Source: Epilithonimonas lactis (GTDB lineage: Bacteria > Bacteroidota > Bacteroidia > Flavobacteriales > Weeksellaceae). Taken from it: DNA of 64,000 bases. Numbering within the stretch: position 1 is the first letter of the stretch; each line of letters starts with the position of its first letter. Below, in pieces: positions 35,216 through 44,004 of this stretch. The translations under genes were made by a program, and so were the position numbers. The stretch covers positions 255,961 through 319,960 of the forward strand of contig NZ_FOFI01000005.1 in NCBI RefSeq assembly GCF_900110605.1, in the 5' to 3' direction. Below the pieces are notes generated by a model. That model ran no database searches, was not told where the DNA came from, and saw only the letters and a list, made by a program, of their open reading frames with translations.

Positions 35216-35361
35216 GAGCCTGTTTAAAAATGATTCAAAAATAAACTTCTCAAAACGTTTTCTTTCTCCTAACCCTAAAGTGGAAAAACGCCTTTTGAAT
35301 TTCATCAAAATTACTCCCTTTAGGGTTGGGGAATAATTTTGATGAAATTTAAACAAACTCT
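35215..35361. repeat. MITE-like inverted-repeat element
   Basis: AGAGCCTGTTTAAA (35215-35228) and TTTAAACAAACTCT (35348-35361) are terminal inverted repeats with 12 of 14 pairs. Inside, AATTTCATCAAAATTA and TAATTTTGATGAAATT are perfect inverted copies around ACTCCCTTTAGGGTTGGGG. About 147 bp and non-coding. Confidence 0.55.
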
Positions 35362-35372
35362 AAGTTTAACTA

Positions 35373-36851
35373 TTAAAACTTAAACAAACTCTTGATAAAA
35401 TCCTTGTTCAAAAATTTGTCCAACGGATAGATTTTCAGGAAGTAATTTCCGATGAAAAGCAGAATCAAAACGACGCTTGGTTTGTAGAAAAGATTTAAAA
35501 TATTATGTTCGAAATCTGGCAAAAGAATCGCCACATTGATTGACAGAAATCCCAAAATCAAAGCGTACATCATCTCGATTCCCAATGGAAAAACTTTGAA
35601 TTTGACGTAATTAAAAGTGATTTTGGTGATGTTGTACAAGGAAAGAGAAATGGCATAAGCAAGTGCAATTCCGAGAATTCCCAAATCTGTGTAAGTCAGG
35701 AAAATCATATTAAGACTAATCGTAAGAATTGCTAAAATCAACATTACAACAATATTGAATTTGTAAAACTTGGATAATGAGATAATATGACTGTTAAAAC
35801 CTGTCGCCAAATCAAACAACATTGCAAATCCTAGAATCCAAATGATAGGCTCTGCTGTTCTTAGGTCTTCACCATTTTTCATAAAGTCTGCCAAGTACGG
35901 AAACCCAACAGCTATACAACAGAACAAAACCAAACCAAGAAAGAATAGACTTAGCGAAGTTTTTTTGTGAAACCTATCGAGTTCTTCGTAATCGCCGTTC
36001 GCAAGAACTTTGTTGATAATTGGCGCAGAAAGATTGAACAATCCCATTTGCGGAACAACGATTAAGGAAATAATAGAATAAATGTTATTATAAATCCCGT
36101 TTTCCTCAAAGTTGATAAACTCGCCAATCATAATACTATCAATCTTAATGGCTACGTAGCTACCGATGTTTCCGAGAAAACCGAACAAACTATAAGTAAA
36201 AATCTGTTTGTAAAAATTATCTTTTTTAAAATATGCTACATCAAAATCTGGTTTTATCTTTTCTAATTTATTAGTGTAAAATCCGTAACCGAAAAGTGAA
36301 ATCACAAACATCATAAAGAAAAATCCATAAGCACTTTTCTCTGCAAATCCCATAAAAAAGAACAGACAAAACGCACCAAGATTCGCAATTTTTGGGACGA
36401 AATTCTCGAAGATATTTGGAATTACTACCCTTTTATAATTGGTCAAAAACTTGTTAAAAACTGATGACAAAGCGAGAACCAAAGCCAAAGGTAAAATCAT
36501 TTTTTTCATCTCCCAAATTTTAAATTCTTTCAAACTGGGAAAAATATATGCAAGAAGAAAATAGATTCCGACAATAATAGCAAAATTAATAAAAATCGCC
36601 AGCAAACTGAGCGACAACATATTGTGGTGTTTCCCATCAGCATTCACTTTGCTGAAGAATTTAACGTTGGAAAAACTGAGTCCAAAAACCACGATTGGAA
36701 CTATCATTTCGGCAGTTGGCAAAATGTAACGGAGCTTTCCATAAAACTCCATATCGTACGGAAAAATGAAAATCGCCGAAAACGTTCCCAGCAAAAAACC
36801 GAGATAACCAATGATGGAATATTTTATACCTTGTCTTGCAACAACACTCAT
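35373..36851 (-). CDS. Polysaccharide flippase (Wzx/MATE-like)
   Basis: 492 aa integral membrane protein with about 12-14 hydrophobic segments along its full length (for example GYLGFLLGTFSAIFIFPY, FLGLVLFCCIAVGFPYLADF). It fits the polysaccharide/oligosaccharide transporter superfamily that flips lipid-linked sugars across the inner membrane. An FkbM methyltransferase gene lies 9 bases upstream on the same strand, supporting a role in surface-sugar assembly. Confidence 0.88.
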   Translation of the reverse strand: MSVVARQGIKYSIIGYLGFLLGTFSAIFIFPYDMEFYGKLRYILPTAEMIVPIVVFGLSFSNVKFFSKVNADGKHHNMLSLSLLAIFINFAIIVGIYFLLAYIFPSLKEFKIWEMKKMILPLALVLALSSVFNKFLTNYKRVVIPNIFENFVPKIANLGAFCLFFFMGFAEKSAYGFFFMMFVISLFGYGFYTNKLEKIKPDFDVAYFKKDNFYKQIFTYSLFGFLGNIGSYVAIKIDSIMIGEFINFEENGIYNNIYSIISLIVVPQMGLFNLSAPIINKVLANGDYEELDRFHKKTSLSLFFLGLVLFCCIAVGFPYLADFMKNGEDLRTAEPIIWILGFAMLFDLATGFNSHIISLSKFYKFNIVVMLILAILTISLNMIFLTYTDLGILGIALAYAISLSLYNITKITFNYVKFKVFPLGIEMMYALILGFLSINVAILLPDFEHNILNLFYKPSVVLILLFIGNYFLKIYPLDKFLNKDFIKSLFKF

Positions 36852-36860
36852 AGTTTCAGT

Positions 36861-37730
36861 TTAAAGTTCTAAGTTTTTGTCAGTCTGTGGTTCTTGAAGA
36901 CTTGGTAAAAATATGATGTTATTGATGTAATCTTTGTAATTCTTCACGTTGTCAGGATTTTGCTGATTCAGAAATTCTTCTGTCAAAGTTTTCAACTTTA
37001 GAGATTCTCTGTCGAGATAATTGACGGAAAATCCCCACTCGGCAATTTCGGAAATCAAAGTCCATAGATTGTCGTCGTGATGGCGTTGTTCCATTTCCAC
37101 CATCAAAATTGGCTTGAACTTCTCAATCGTTTTTTTCGCGCCACGCAAAGTCTGCATCTCATTGCCTTCCACATCAATTTTGACGAAATCGAGCTGTTGA
37201 AAATTCAATTTGTCAGTCTGAGCATTTCGACTTCGCTCAATATAAACTTCGTCGAAGACCAAGTCATCCAAAGGCTTCACCTCTACTTTTTGAAGAATCG
37301 TGTTTTCCTCATTTTTCTCTTTGATAGAAGTCTGCAAAGTTCCTCTTGTATGGATTTTTTCACCATTGATGACAGGAATTTTGAACTCGGCGATTGTGGA
37401 AATATCAGACAAGGCAACTGACGACAAATTGACTTTCGGGAATAATCTTCCCAATCTTTTGAACAATTGCGGATTGGGTTCGAAAGCGTAAATATTTTCT
37501 GGTTTCAAGTGGTTTTCCAAAGTGAAAAGATAGGCGCCAACATTTGCTCCAACATCCATAAACACAGCATCTTTCGACAGAATATTTTTAATCCAAAGAA
37601 ACTCAGGTTCCACTTTCCTTGCCAACAGATTATGAGCATCCAGACCTTTCAGTTTTTTGAAAAATCGGCTTTTGTAGAAGGTTGGCGAAATGTATTGTAG
37701 ATTCTCAGCAAGCTTACTGTAAACGCTCAT
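36861..37730 (-). CDS. FkbM-family methyltransferase
   Basis: 289 aa SAM-dependent methyltransferase. VFMDVGANVGAYLFTLE is the SAM motif I, FEPNPQLFKRL motif II, and FVKIDVEGNEMQTLRGAKK the FkbM-specific active-site region, ending KPILMVEMEQ. Such enzymes often O-methylate sugars of surface glycans, which fits the adjacent flippase. It starts 9 bases before the flippase, so the two are likely co-transcribed. Substrate unknown. Confidence 0.92.
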   Translation of the reverse strand: MSVYSKLAENLQYISPTFYKSRFFKKLKGLDAHNLLARKVEPEFLWIKNILSKDAVFMDVGANVGAYLFTLENHLKPENIYAFEPNPQLFKRLGRLFPKVNLSSVALSDISTIAEFKIPVINGEKIHTRGTLQTSIKEKNEENTILQKVEVKPLDDLVFDEVYIERSRNAQTDKLNFQQLDFVKIDVEGNEMQTLRGAKKTIEKFKPILMVEMEQRHHDDNLWTLISEIAEWGFSVNYLDRESLKLKTLTEEFLNQQNPDNVKNYKDYINNIIFLPSLQEPQTDKNLEL

Positions 37731-37826
37731 AAAGTTGTTTCATAAAGAAATGAACGGCAAAGAAAAGGGATTTATTTTACAAATCATAAAATTTTGTTAA
37801 AATAATAAAGTCGAAGCAGTGACCAT

Positions 37827-38693
37827 TTATTTGAAAAAATTATTTTTTGCGATGTAATCTGTACTGATTTTCAAGCTTTCGAAAATATCTTTATCGCTGG
37901 AATCCTGTTCTAAAAACCAATGTTTCAGTCCAGCTTTTTCTCGCGCTTCGAAAATAGTTTTGAAGTCAATCGTTCCGTTTCCGATTTCTGTAAAATCTTT
38001 GGTTCCAGCTTTCATATCCTTCACGTGCCACAGCGGGAATCTTTTGTGATATTTTTCAAAATAATTGAGAGGATTTAATCTCGCTTTCGCCATCCAATAA
38101 AGGTCGAGTTCCATTTTGACCAAATCAGGAGACGTATTATCTAAAATGAAATCGTAAACAGTTATCTCATCAAACTTTTCAAATTCAAAATCGTGGTTGT
38201 GATACGCAAATTGGATTCCTGCTTTCTTGGTTATTTCGCCAGATTGATTGAGCAATTCGGGCAGTTTTTTGTAATGTTCCAAAGTTCTTTCTTCTTCGAA
38301 AAGATAAGAACAAACCATATATTTTGACCCGATGAAATGCAAATCTTCGACAGATTTTTCCCAATCGTTGAGCAAAGTTCCTTTAGTACTATGAACAATT
38401 CCCGTCGTGTGATGCGAGCTGATGACTTCCAAACCGACATTTTTCAATATCGATTGAAATTCCGTTCTGGTTTTCCCGAAGAAAGTTCCGTCGTAACCAT
38501 AAATTTCGACTTGATTAAATCCCAACTCGGCTAACTTTTCCAACGCTTTTTCCAAGTTCGCAGAAATCGCATCCCGAACCGTGTACAATTGGATGGCTAA
38601 AGGTTTTCTAATGTTCATCATATTTGAAGTTCCACAAGCATACAATCCTAAAAATCCCAACGAAGACAAGGCGATAAAATCTTTTCGGTTCAT
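37827..38693 (-). CDS. Sugar-phosphate isomerase/epimerase-like lipoprotein
   Basis: 288 aa AP-endonuclease-2/xylose-isomerase-type TIM barrel. The N-terminus KDFIALSSLGFLGLYACGTS is a lipoprotein signal with cysteine about 20. Barrel strands include NQVEIYGYDGTFFG, FAYHNHDFEF (His pair for metal) and LVKMELDLYWMAKARLNPL, then FPLWHVKDM. A periplasmic or outer-membrane-anchored isomerase acting on an unknown sugar. Single gene. Confidence 0.82.
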   Translation of the reverse strand: MNRKDFIALSSLGFLGLYACGTSNMMNIRKPLAIQLYTVRDAISANLEKALEKLAELGFNQVEIYGYDGTFFGKTRTEFQSILKNVGLEVISSHHTTGIVHSTKGTLLNDWEKSVEDLHFIGSKYMVCSYLFEEERTLEHYKKLPELLNQSGEITKKAGIQFAYHNHDFEFEKFDEITVYDFILDNTSPDLVKMELDLYWMAKARLNPLNYFEKYHKRFPLWHVKDMKAGTKDFTEIGNGTIDFKTIFEAREKAGLKHWFLEQDSSDKDIFESLKISTDYIAKNNFFK

Positions 38694-38870
38694 TATCGAT
38701 TTTAAATTTGATTAAAGGTATATATTTTTCGAAGTATTAATCAACTTAAAAATTCCAAAATTTTAATAATCATCCTCATAGATAGATTTGTAAAAAATCA
38801 CATTACAAATCCCCAAACTTGTTTTAAATTTGATTTTTAAATTGTCTTTAAAAAAATTTAAATTACTTTT

Positions 38871-39404
38871 ATGAAATACTTACTTATAATTATGTTTTCA
38901 CTTTTCGGATTTTCAAAAAACAAAGCGCAGGCAAAATCGATTCACAGTTTCAAAGTAGAAGCCTTGGACGGCTCTACAATTGACTTTTCTAAATTCAAAG
39001 GCAAAAAAATATTGGTTGTGAACACGGCCTCGGAATGTGGTTTTACACCGCAATACAAAGATTTGCAAAAATTGGCGGACACTTATAAAAACAAATTGGT
39101 GGTCGTAGGTTTTCCAGCAAACAATTTTGGAGGACAAGAACCAGGTTCCAACAAAGAAATTGCAACGTTTTGCCAAAGAAACTATGGCGTGGATTTCCCG
39201 ATGGCTTCTAAGATTTCTGTAAAAGGTGACGACATCGCGCCCATCTACAAATTCCTGACAGACAAGAAAGAAAACGGTGTGAAAAACACAAAAATCCTAT
39301 GGAACTTCACTAAGATTTTGCTTGATGAAAAAGGAAATGTGATTGACAGCTTTATCAGCACCACCAACCCAACGAGCGAAAGCATCACGAAATATTTGAA
39401 ATAG
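38871..39404 (+). CDS. Glutathione-peroxidase-family protein, secreted
   Basis: 177 aa with a cleavable-type signal peptide (MKYLLIIMFSLFGFSKNKAQ). The catalytic Cys56 in NTASECGFTPQY, Gln89 in FPANNFGGQEPGS and Trp144-Asn145 in LWNFTK form the peroxidase tetrad. Cysteine instead of selenocysteine means thioredoxin-type peroxidase activity is likely. It would detoxify peroxides in the periplasm. A bidirectional terminator follows. Confidence 0.93.
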   Translation: MKYLLIIMFSLFGFSKNKAQAKSIHSFKVEALDGSTIDFSKFKGKKILVVNTASECGFTPQYKDLQKLADTYKNKLVVVGFPANNFGGQEPGSNKEIATFCQRNYGVDFPMASKISVKGDDIAPIYKFLTDKKENGVKNTKILWNFTKILLDEKGNVIDSFISTTNPTSESITKYLK

Positions 39405-39440
39405 ACGGAAGTCGGAAGATGGAAGTCAGAAGTCAAAAAA

Positions 39441-39470
39441 AAAGCGTTCAAATTATTGAACGCTTTCTTT
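39441..39470. terminator. Bidirectional terminator
   Basis: AAAGCGTTCA (39441-39450) pairs with TGAACGCTTT (39457-39466) with A- and T-runs on either side, between convergent genes. Confidence 0.88.
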
Positions 39471-39474
39471 TTTA

Positions 39475-39945
39475 TTAATCGATTCGCAAAAAATTTCCAT
39501 TTTTATCAAATTCCAAGTCGATGTCATTATTTAAATCAACTTTGATTTTATTTTTCTCTTTGTCAATAGATTCTACTTTGGCGCCTTTGTATTTTTTATC
39601 GACATAAGCTTTTATTTTTACAGGAATCAAAGCCGTCGGAACGCCTTGTTTGTCGCTTATTTCTTCCCAATTTCCATTTTTATCGAAGTCGATTTCTACG
39701 CCGTTGTTCAGTTTCACTTCGTACTTTCTACCGACAAGCGTGTTTTTGGATTCGTATTTTGTAACTGTGGCTTTTGGATAATATTTCGCCAAAAAACTTT
39801 TGATATTTGCTGGCATTTGCTGGAAAGGCACAGAAATATTGGTTGAAATTACTTCTGATTTTAAAGCAATTTCTCTTTTTTCTACGGCTTGGAACATCAT
39901 TGCTCCAGAGAAGAACAGTACTAGACTTAGTTTATTTGATTTCAT
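39475..39945 (-). CDS. PepSY-like secreted protein
   Basis: 156 aa. The N-terminus SNKLSLVLFFSGAMMFQAV is a signal peptide. Two PepSY-like repeats follow: ANIKSFLAKYYPKATVTKYE with EVKLNNGVEIDFDKNGNW, and VKIKAYVDKKYKGAKVESID with KVDLNNDIDLEFDKNGNF. These beta-lactamase-inhibitor-like PepSY proteins are common in Bacteroidota, with unknown function. Single gene, terminators at both ends. Confidence 0.85.
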   Translation of the reverse strand: MKSNKLSLVLFFSGAMMFQAVEKREIALKSEVISTNISVPFQQMPANIKSFLAKYYPKATVTKYESKNTLVGRKYEVKLNNGVEIDFDKNGNWEEISDKQGVPTALIPVKIKAYVDKKYKGAKVESIDKEKNKIKVDLNNDIDLEFDKNGNFLRID

Positions 39946-39988
39946 AATTAATTATTTTTCTGAAATTTACTAAATTATTGACAATCAA

Positions 39989-40012
39989 AAAAGCGACCAA
40001 AATAGTCGCTTT
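39989..40012 (-). terminator. Terminator after gcvT
   Basis: AAAAGCGAC (39989-39997) pairs with GTCGCTTT (40005-40012), 25 bases after the gcvT stop. Confidence 0.8.
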
Positions 40013-40036
40013 AATTATTTTAAAATCAAAATCAAT

Positions 40037-41116
40037 TTAAACAAAAGGCAATTTCACCACTTTCGCAGGAATGTCTTTGTTTCTAATTCTGATGAAAATC
40101 TCTGAGTCCAGTTTGAAGTTTGGTGTATCAACGTAAGCCAATCCTATTCCCACTTTCTTCATTGGTGACATTGTTCCGGAAGTTACTTTTCCGATGATTT
40201 TTCCGTCTGCATCTACCACTTCATAATCGTGTCTTGGAATTGCTTTTTCTAACATTTCGAAACCTACCAATTTTTTGGTAATTCCTTCAGCCTTTTGATT
40301 TTCCAAAAATGCTTTATTCACAAAATCTTTATCAAATTTCGTAATCCAACCTAATCCAGCTTCAAGTGGAGATGTTGTATCGTTGATGTCGTTTCCGTAG
40401 AGACAAAATCCTTTTTCCAATCTTAAAGTGTCTCTGGAAGCCAATCCGCAAGGAATCAATCCGAAATCTTGTCCAGCTTCGGTTAGCGCGTCCCAGATTT
40501 GCTCGGCATTGTCATTATTAAAATAAATCTCAAAACCGCCACTTCCCGTGTAACCTGTATTCGAAATGATGACATCCGAAAAACCAGCCACAGAACCCAC
40601 TGTGAAATGATAATATGGAATGGCTGACAAATCTGTCTCGGTCAGTTTTTGAAGAATCTCAGTAGCTTTTGGACCTTGGATGGCAATCAATGACATTTCG
40701 TCTGAAGCGTTGGTCATCTTCGCCCCGAATTTCGCATTGTATTGTGCGATGTGATTCCAGTCTTTATCGATGTTTGAAGCGTTTACCACTACGAAATATT
40801 TCTCATCTTCCATTTTGTAAACAATCAAATCGTCCACGATTCCGCCAGTTTCGTTTGGCAAACAAGAATATTGTGCTTTTCCGTTCTCAAGCGCATCCAC
40901 ATTATTGGAAGTCACAAATTGCAAAAGGTCTTTGGCAGACGGACCTTCGATGAAAAATTGTCCCATATGAGACACATCGAACATTCCCGCTTTTTCGCGG
41001 ACAGCAAAATGCTCCTCGTTGATTCCGGCATATTGAACAGGCATTTCGAAACCTGCAAAGGGAACAATCTTGGCTCCCAAAGAAACGTGTTTATCGTATA
41101 AAGCGGTCTTTTTCAT
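40037..41116 (-). CDS. gcvT: Glycine cleavage system T protein (aminomethyltransferase)
   Basis: Transfers the methylene group of glycine-derived aminomethyl-lipoyl H-protein to tetrahydrofolate. 359 aa, normal length. Key segments: FAGFEMPVQYAGINEEHFAV, FDVSHMGQF, the folate-site DDLIVYKMEDEKYFVVVNAS and RLEKGFCLYGNDINDTTSPL. Single gene here; other gcv genes are not in the window. Confidence 0.96.
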   Translation of the reverse strand: MKKTALYDKHVSLGAKIVPFAGFEMPVQYAGINEEHFAVREKAGMFDVSHMGQFFIEGPSAKDLLQFVTSNNVDALENGKAQYSCLPNETGGIVDDLIVYKMEDEKYFVVVNASNIDKDWNHIAQYNAKFGAKMTNASDEMSLIAIQGPKATEILQKLTETDLSAIPYYHFTVGSVAGFSDVIISNTGYTGSGGFEIYFNNDNAEQIWDALTEAGQDFGLIPCGLASRDTLRLEKGFCLYGNDINDTTSPLEAGLGWITKFDKDFVNKAFLENQKAEGITKKLVGFEMLEKAIPRHDYEVVDADGKIIGKVTSGTMSPMKKVGIGLAYVDTPNFKLDSEIFIRIRNKDIPAKVVKLPFV

Positions 41117-41260
41117 CTACTTTTTTATTAATTTATTTATTGCAAGCAAATCTAAAAATTTATTATGAGTTTTTGGTTATGAATGATAAGTTACATTTCC
41201 AAATTAATATCATTTTTAGATTGCGACATTAATGTTAACTTTGCGACTCAAAACAAAACT

Positions 41261-41593
41261 ATGAGCGACACGATTCTTTGCCCGAAATGCCAATCCGAAT
41301 TCACCTACGAACAAGACAATCTGCAGGTTTGTTCCCAATGTTTCTACGAATGGGACCCGGCAGAAGTTTCTACGGAGGGGAAAATTTTCGATTCTCTTGG
41401 CAAGGAATTGCAAAACGGAGATTCTGTGATTGTCATCAAAGACCTTCCCGTGAAAGGTGCTCCGAAAGATATCAAGGCTGGAACGAAAGTGAAAAACATT
41501 AGACTAAGACCAGAAAGTGACCACAATATCGATTGCAAAATTGATGGTTTTGGGTCGATGGCTTTGAAGTCTGAGTTTGTTAGAAAAGCTTAA
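41261..41593 (+). CDS. yjdM: Zinc-ribbon PhnA/YjdM protein
   Basis: 110 aa from the ATG at 41261 ([20 protein letters not shown]). An N-terminal CPKC and a second Cys pair form a zinc-ribbon, and the C-terminal part ([20 protein letters not shown] with GTKVKNIRL) is the KOW-like PhnA domain. The family is linked by name to phosphonate use but has no proven activity. Upstream in-frame codons from 41183 are not conserved. Confidence 0.88.
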   Translation: MSDTILCPKCQSEFTYEQDNLQVCSQCFYEWDPAEVSTEGKIFDSLGKELQNGDSVIVIKDLPVKGAPKDIKAGTKVKNIRLRPESDHNIDCKIDGFGSMALKSEFVRKA

Positions 41594-41614
41594 TAGAAAA
41601 GAAAAAATAAAACA

Positions 41615-41674
41615 CTTCGACTCCGCTCAGTGTGACAAGTTTAATACTAATTGTCAGGCTGAGCGGAGTCGAAG
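41615..41674. repeat. REP-like palindrome
   Basis: CTTCGACTCCGCTCAG (41615-41630) and CTGAGCGGAGTCGAAG (41659-41674) are perfect 16-bp inverted repeats, with GTGACAA and TTGTCAG inside. This motif recurs in intergenic regions of flavobacteria and may be REP DNA or a terminator-like hairpin. Confidence 0.8.
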
Positions 41675-42014
41675 CCTTTTAGATATTAAAAGAAAAAAGG
41701 AAAAATTTGGCAGGGTCGACTTTCAAAGACTTTGATTGCTTGCGCTAATTTCAGTCCTTAGGGGCAGAAAGAGAATTAACCAAAAATTTCCTGATGTATT
41801 TTCGTTTAGCAAAATTAGAAATTATTTTTAATTCAACAAACTGGAAATCTATAAGTTATCCATATTTTATCCACAAAAAAAATCCATTTAATTATTGAGT
41901 GGGAATTTGAACGCAAAGTCCGCAAAGACTTTTTTGAAATTATTGAAAATATTTTAGGGTTCGCAAAGACGTAAAACTCATCAAAGTTTATAATTAAATA
42001 GGTAATATAATTAA
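41675..42014. other. Intergenic stretch, no gene
   Basis: About 340 bases. It contains CGCAAAG-type short repeats (for example CGCAAAGTCCGCAAAG near 41913) typical of intergenic decay in this group. No open frame, promoter or RNA gene recognised. Confidence 0.5.
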
Positions 42015-42950
42015 TTATAAAAATTTAAGATTCACTTTTCCTTCCAGAAATTCATCTGTATAGATAATGATTGGCTTATCATTAATCAATAACTTGTTTC
42101 GGTAATGAGAACCTGCGAAACGGCTGTCAGAAACGGTTGCCTCTACTCCACTTTCGGCAATTTTAATTTGATGTGGGAAGTAATTGGTTTTCTTTAAATT
42201 CAATTGAGACTTTTCTTCTTCCGTGAAAATATTGACCTCGCCGAGAAGCCTTGCAACGTAATCATTGTAAGGATTTTCGTAGGTTTCTTTCGGCGAATCA
42301 TTTTGAATTAATCGTCCTTGTTGCAAAACCACGATTTTGTCCGCCCAAGGTAAAACTTCTTCTAAATTGTGCGTCGAAATAATTAAACTGAGATTATTTT
42401 CTTTGACATAATTAAAAAGCTTTTCCCTCAACTCAAATTTTCTAGAAAAATCCAAGTTGCTGAAAGGCTCATCCAACAAAAGCATTTTCGGAAGAACCGC
42501 CAAAGCCCGTGCAATCGCGACTCTTTGCTGTTGACCGCCACTCAGATTCTTTGGAATCACTTTCGCAAATTCCGTCAAACCGACAACATCCAGCAACTCT
42601 TCGACTTTCGCTTTTTTTTCTTTTAGATTAATGTTGGAAATATATTTCCCGACGTTGTCATAAACTGTTCCGTACGGCATCAAATCGTAGTTTTGTGCTA
42701 CAAATTTCATTTGAGATTCACCTGGAACCAGATTGCCTTTTGGTCCAAAAAGTTTTTCGCCTTCAAACAAAATGTCGCCACCTTGCCAATCTATCAAACC
42801 ATAAATCAAACTCAGCAAAGTCGATTTTCCACAGCCACTTTCGCCAACCAAAGCGATGATTTGTCCTTCATCCACATTCAGATTAAGATTTTGAAACAAT
42901 GGTTTATCGGTCTGATAATTGAAATACAGGTTTTTAACTTCTAACAACAT
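42015..42950 (-). CDS. ABC transporter ATP-binding protein
   Basis: 311 aa ATPase. Walker A GESGCGKSTLLSL, the ABC signature LSGGQQQRVAIARAL and Walker B MLLLDEPFSNLD followed by STHNLEEVLPWADKIV are all present. The C-terminal 80 residues (YFPHQIKIAESGVEATVSDS with KPIIIYTDEFLEGKVN) form a TOBE-like accessory domain, as in the ferric/sulfate importers. No permease gene is adjacent, so the substrate is unknown. Confidence 0.94.
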   Translation of the reverse strand: MLLEVKNLYFNYQTDKPLFQNLNLNVDEGQIIALVGESGCGKSTLLSLIYGLIDWQGGDILFEGEKLFGPKGNLVPGESQMKFVAQNYDLMPYGTVYDNVGKYISNINLKEKKAKVEELLDVVGLTEFAKVIPKNLSGGQQQRVAIARALAVLPKMLLLDEPFSNLDFSRKFELREKLFNYVKENNLSLIISTHNLEEVLPWADKIVVLQQGRLIQNDSPKETYENPYNDYVARLLGEVNIFTEEEKSQLNLKKTNYFPHQIKIAESGVEATVSDSRFAGSHYRNKLLINDKPIIIYTDEFLEGKVNLKFL

Positions 42951-43033
42951 CTTGCAAAATTAGTGGGTGAAATCGTAATAATTTTATTATTTTAGCAAAA
43001 ACACAAATTTAGACATTATTTAAAAATTTCATT

Positions 43034-43693
43034 ATGAAAAAGACAACTTTAATCTCCGCCATTTTATTGATTTCCGCTTCGGTTTTCATCATTTCTTGTG
43101 GAAAAGATAAACCCGTGACCAGCGAAAGCAACGAAGTTTTGACAACATCCGACGGACAAGTCTATGTTGTGGATACGCTAAACAGTAAAGCGGAATGGAA
43201 AGGTTTCAAAGTTGTAAAGTCTGATAACACCAGTCACATCGGACATTTGAAATTCGAAAGTGGTGAAGTAACGGTGAAAGAGAATAAGTTGGAAAGCGGA
43301 CAATTCGTGATCGATATGACGTCTCTTTCGAATGAAGATCTTAAAGATGCAGAATCCAATGGAAAGCTTTTGGGACATTTGAAAAGTGCAGATTTCTTTG
43401 ATGCTGCAAAATTCCCGACTGCTTCATACGAAATTACGAAAGTGTCGGAAGGACTTGCAGGAAGCGATTACAATACAGTTTTGGACGGAAACCTAACTCT
43501 AAAAGGAATTACAAAACCTTTCACTTTCAATGCCAATGTAAAAGTTGACAAAGGCGAATTGATGATCGCTACAGAACCCAAAGATATCAATAGAGATGAG
43601 TTTGGTGTGAAATTCCAGATGCCTGCCGCTGAAGGTCTGATCAAAAACGAGATCAATATCCAAGTTAAAATAAAGGCAATTGAAAAGAAATAA
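43034..43693 (+). CDS. YceI-family lipoprotein
   Basis: 219 aa. The signal MKKTTLISAILLISASVFII ends in a lipobox cysteine at residue 22 (SC). The mature part is the YceI lipid-binding beta-barrel: GQVYVVDTLNSKAEWKGFK, then HLKSADFFDAAKFPTASYEI and LTLKGITKPFTFNANV. YceI proteins bind isoprenoid-like lipids in the periplasm. Single gene with a terminator. Confidence 0.93.
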   Translation: MKKTTLISAILLISASVFIISCGKDKPVTSESNEVLTTSDGQVYVVDTLNSKAEWKGFKVVKSDNTSHIGHLKFESGEVTVKENKLESGQFVIDMTSLSNEDLKDAESNGKLLGHLKSADFFDAAKFPTASYEITKVSEGLAGSDYNTVLDGNLTLKGITKPFTFNANVKVDKGELMIATEPKDINRDEFGVKFQMPAAEGLIKNEINIQVKIKAIEKK

Positions 43694-43740
43694 CTTGAAG
43701 AAACAATAGACAAGACTTGATCCTCAAGATTAAAAATTGA

Positions 43741-43767
43741 AATCTGCTTTCCAAAAAGGCAGATTTT
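43741..43767 (+). terminator. Terminator after the YceI gene
   Basis: AAATCTGC (43741-43748) pairs with GCAGATTT (43760-43767), followed by a T-run, about 48 bases after the YceI stop. It also marks the left border region of the R-M island. Confidence 0.82.
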
Positions 43768-44004
43768 TTTATTTTAAAGTTTTCAGGAAAAAGCTGTATC
43801 GGTTGAATACTAAGCTTTTATAAAGATTATCAAAAAAGTCAGGTAACGATTTGGTAACGGTGCTTATTGCTTTGCTTTTCAACGTGTTTCCGTTAGCTCA
43901 AGGCAAATATACAATAAATAGAAGGATCGGAAAATTAAAACCTATCCTTTATTTATCACTCTTAAATATTTTTGATTCTTATGAATTCCTACTAGAATAA
44001 AACA
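43768..44004. other. Intergenic stretch at the left edge of the R-M island
   Basis: No gene seen. It holds direct GGTAACG repeats (GGTAACGATTTGGTAACGG near 43843-43861) and TTTCCGTTAGCTCAAGGC, which could be an attachment site of the island, but no matching copy is found within the window. Confidence 0.35.
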
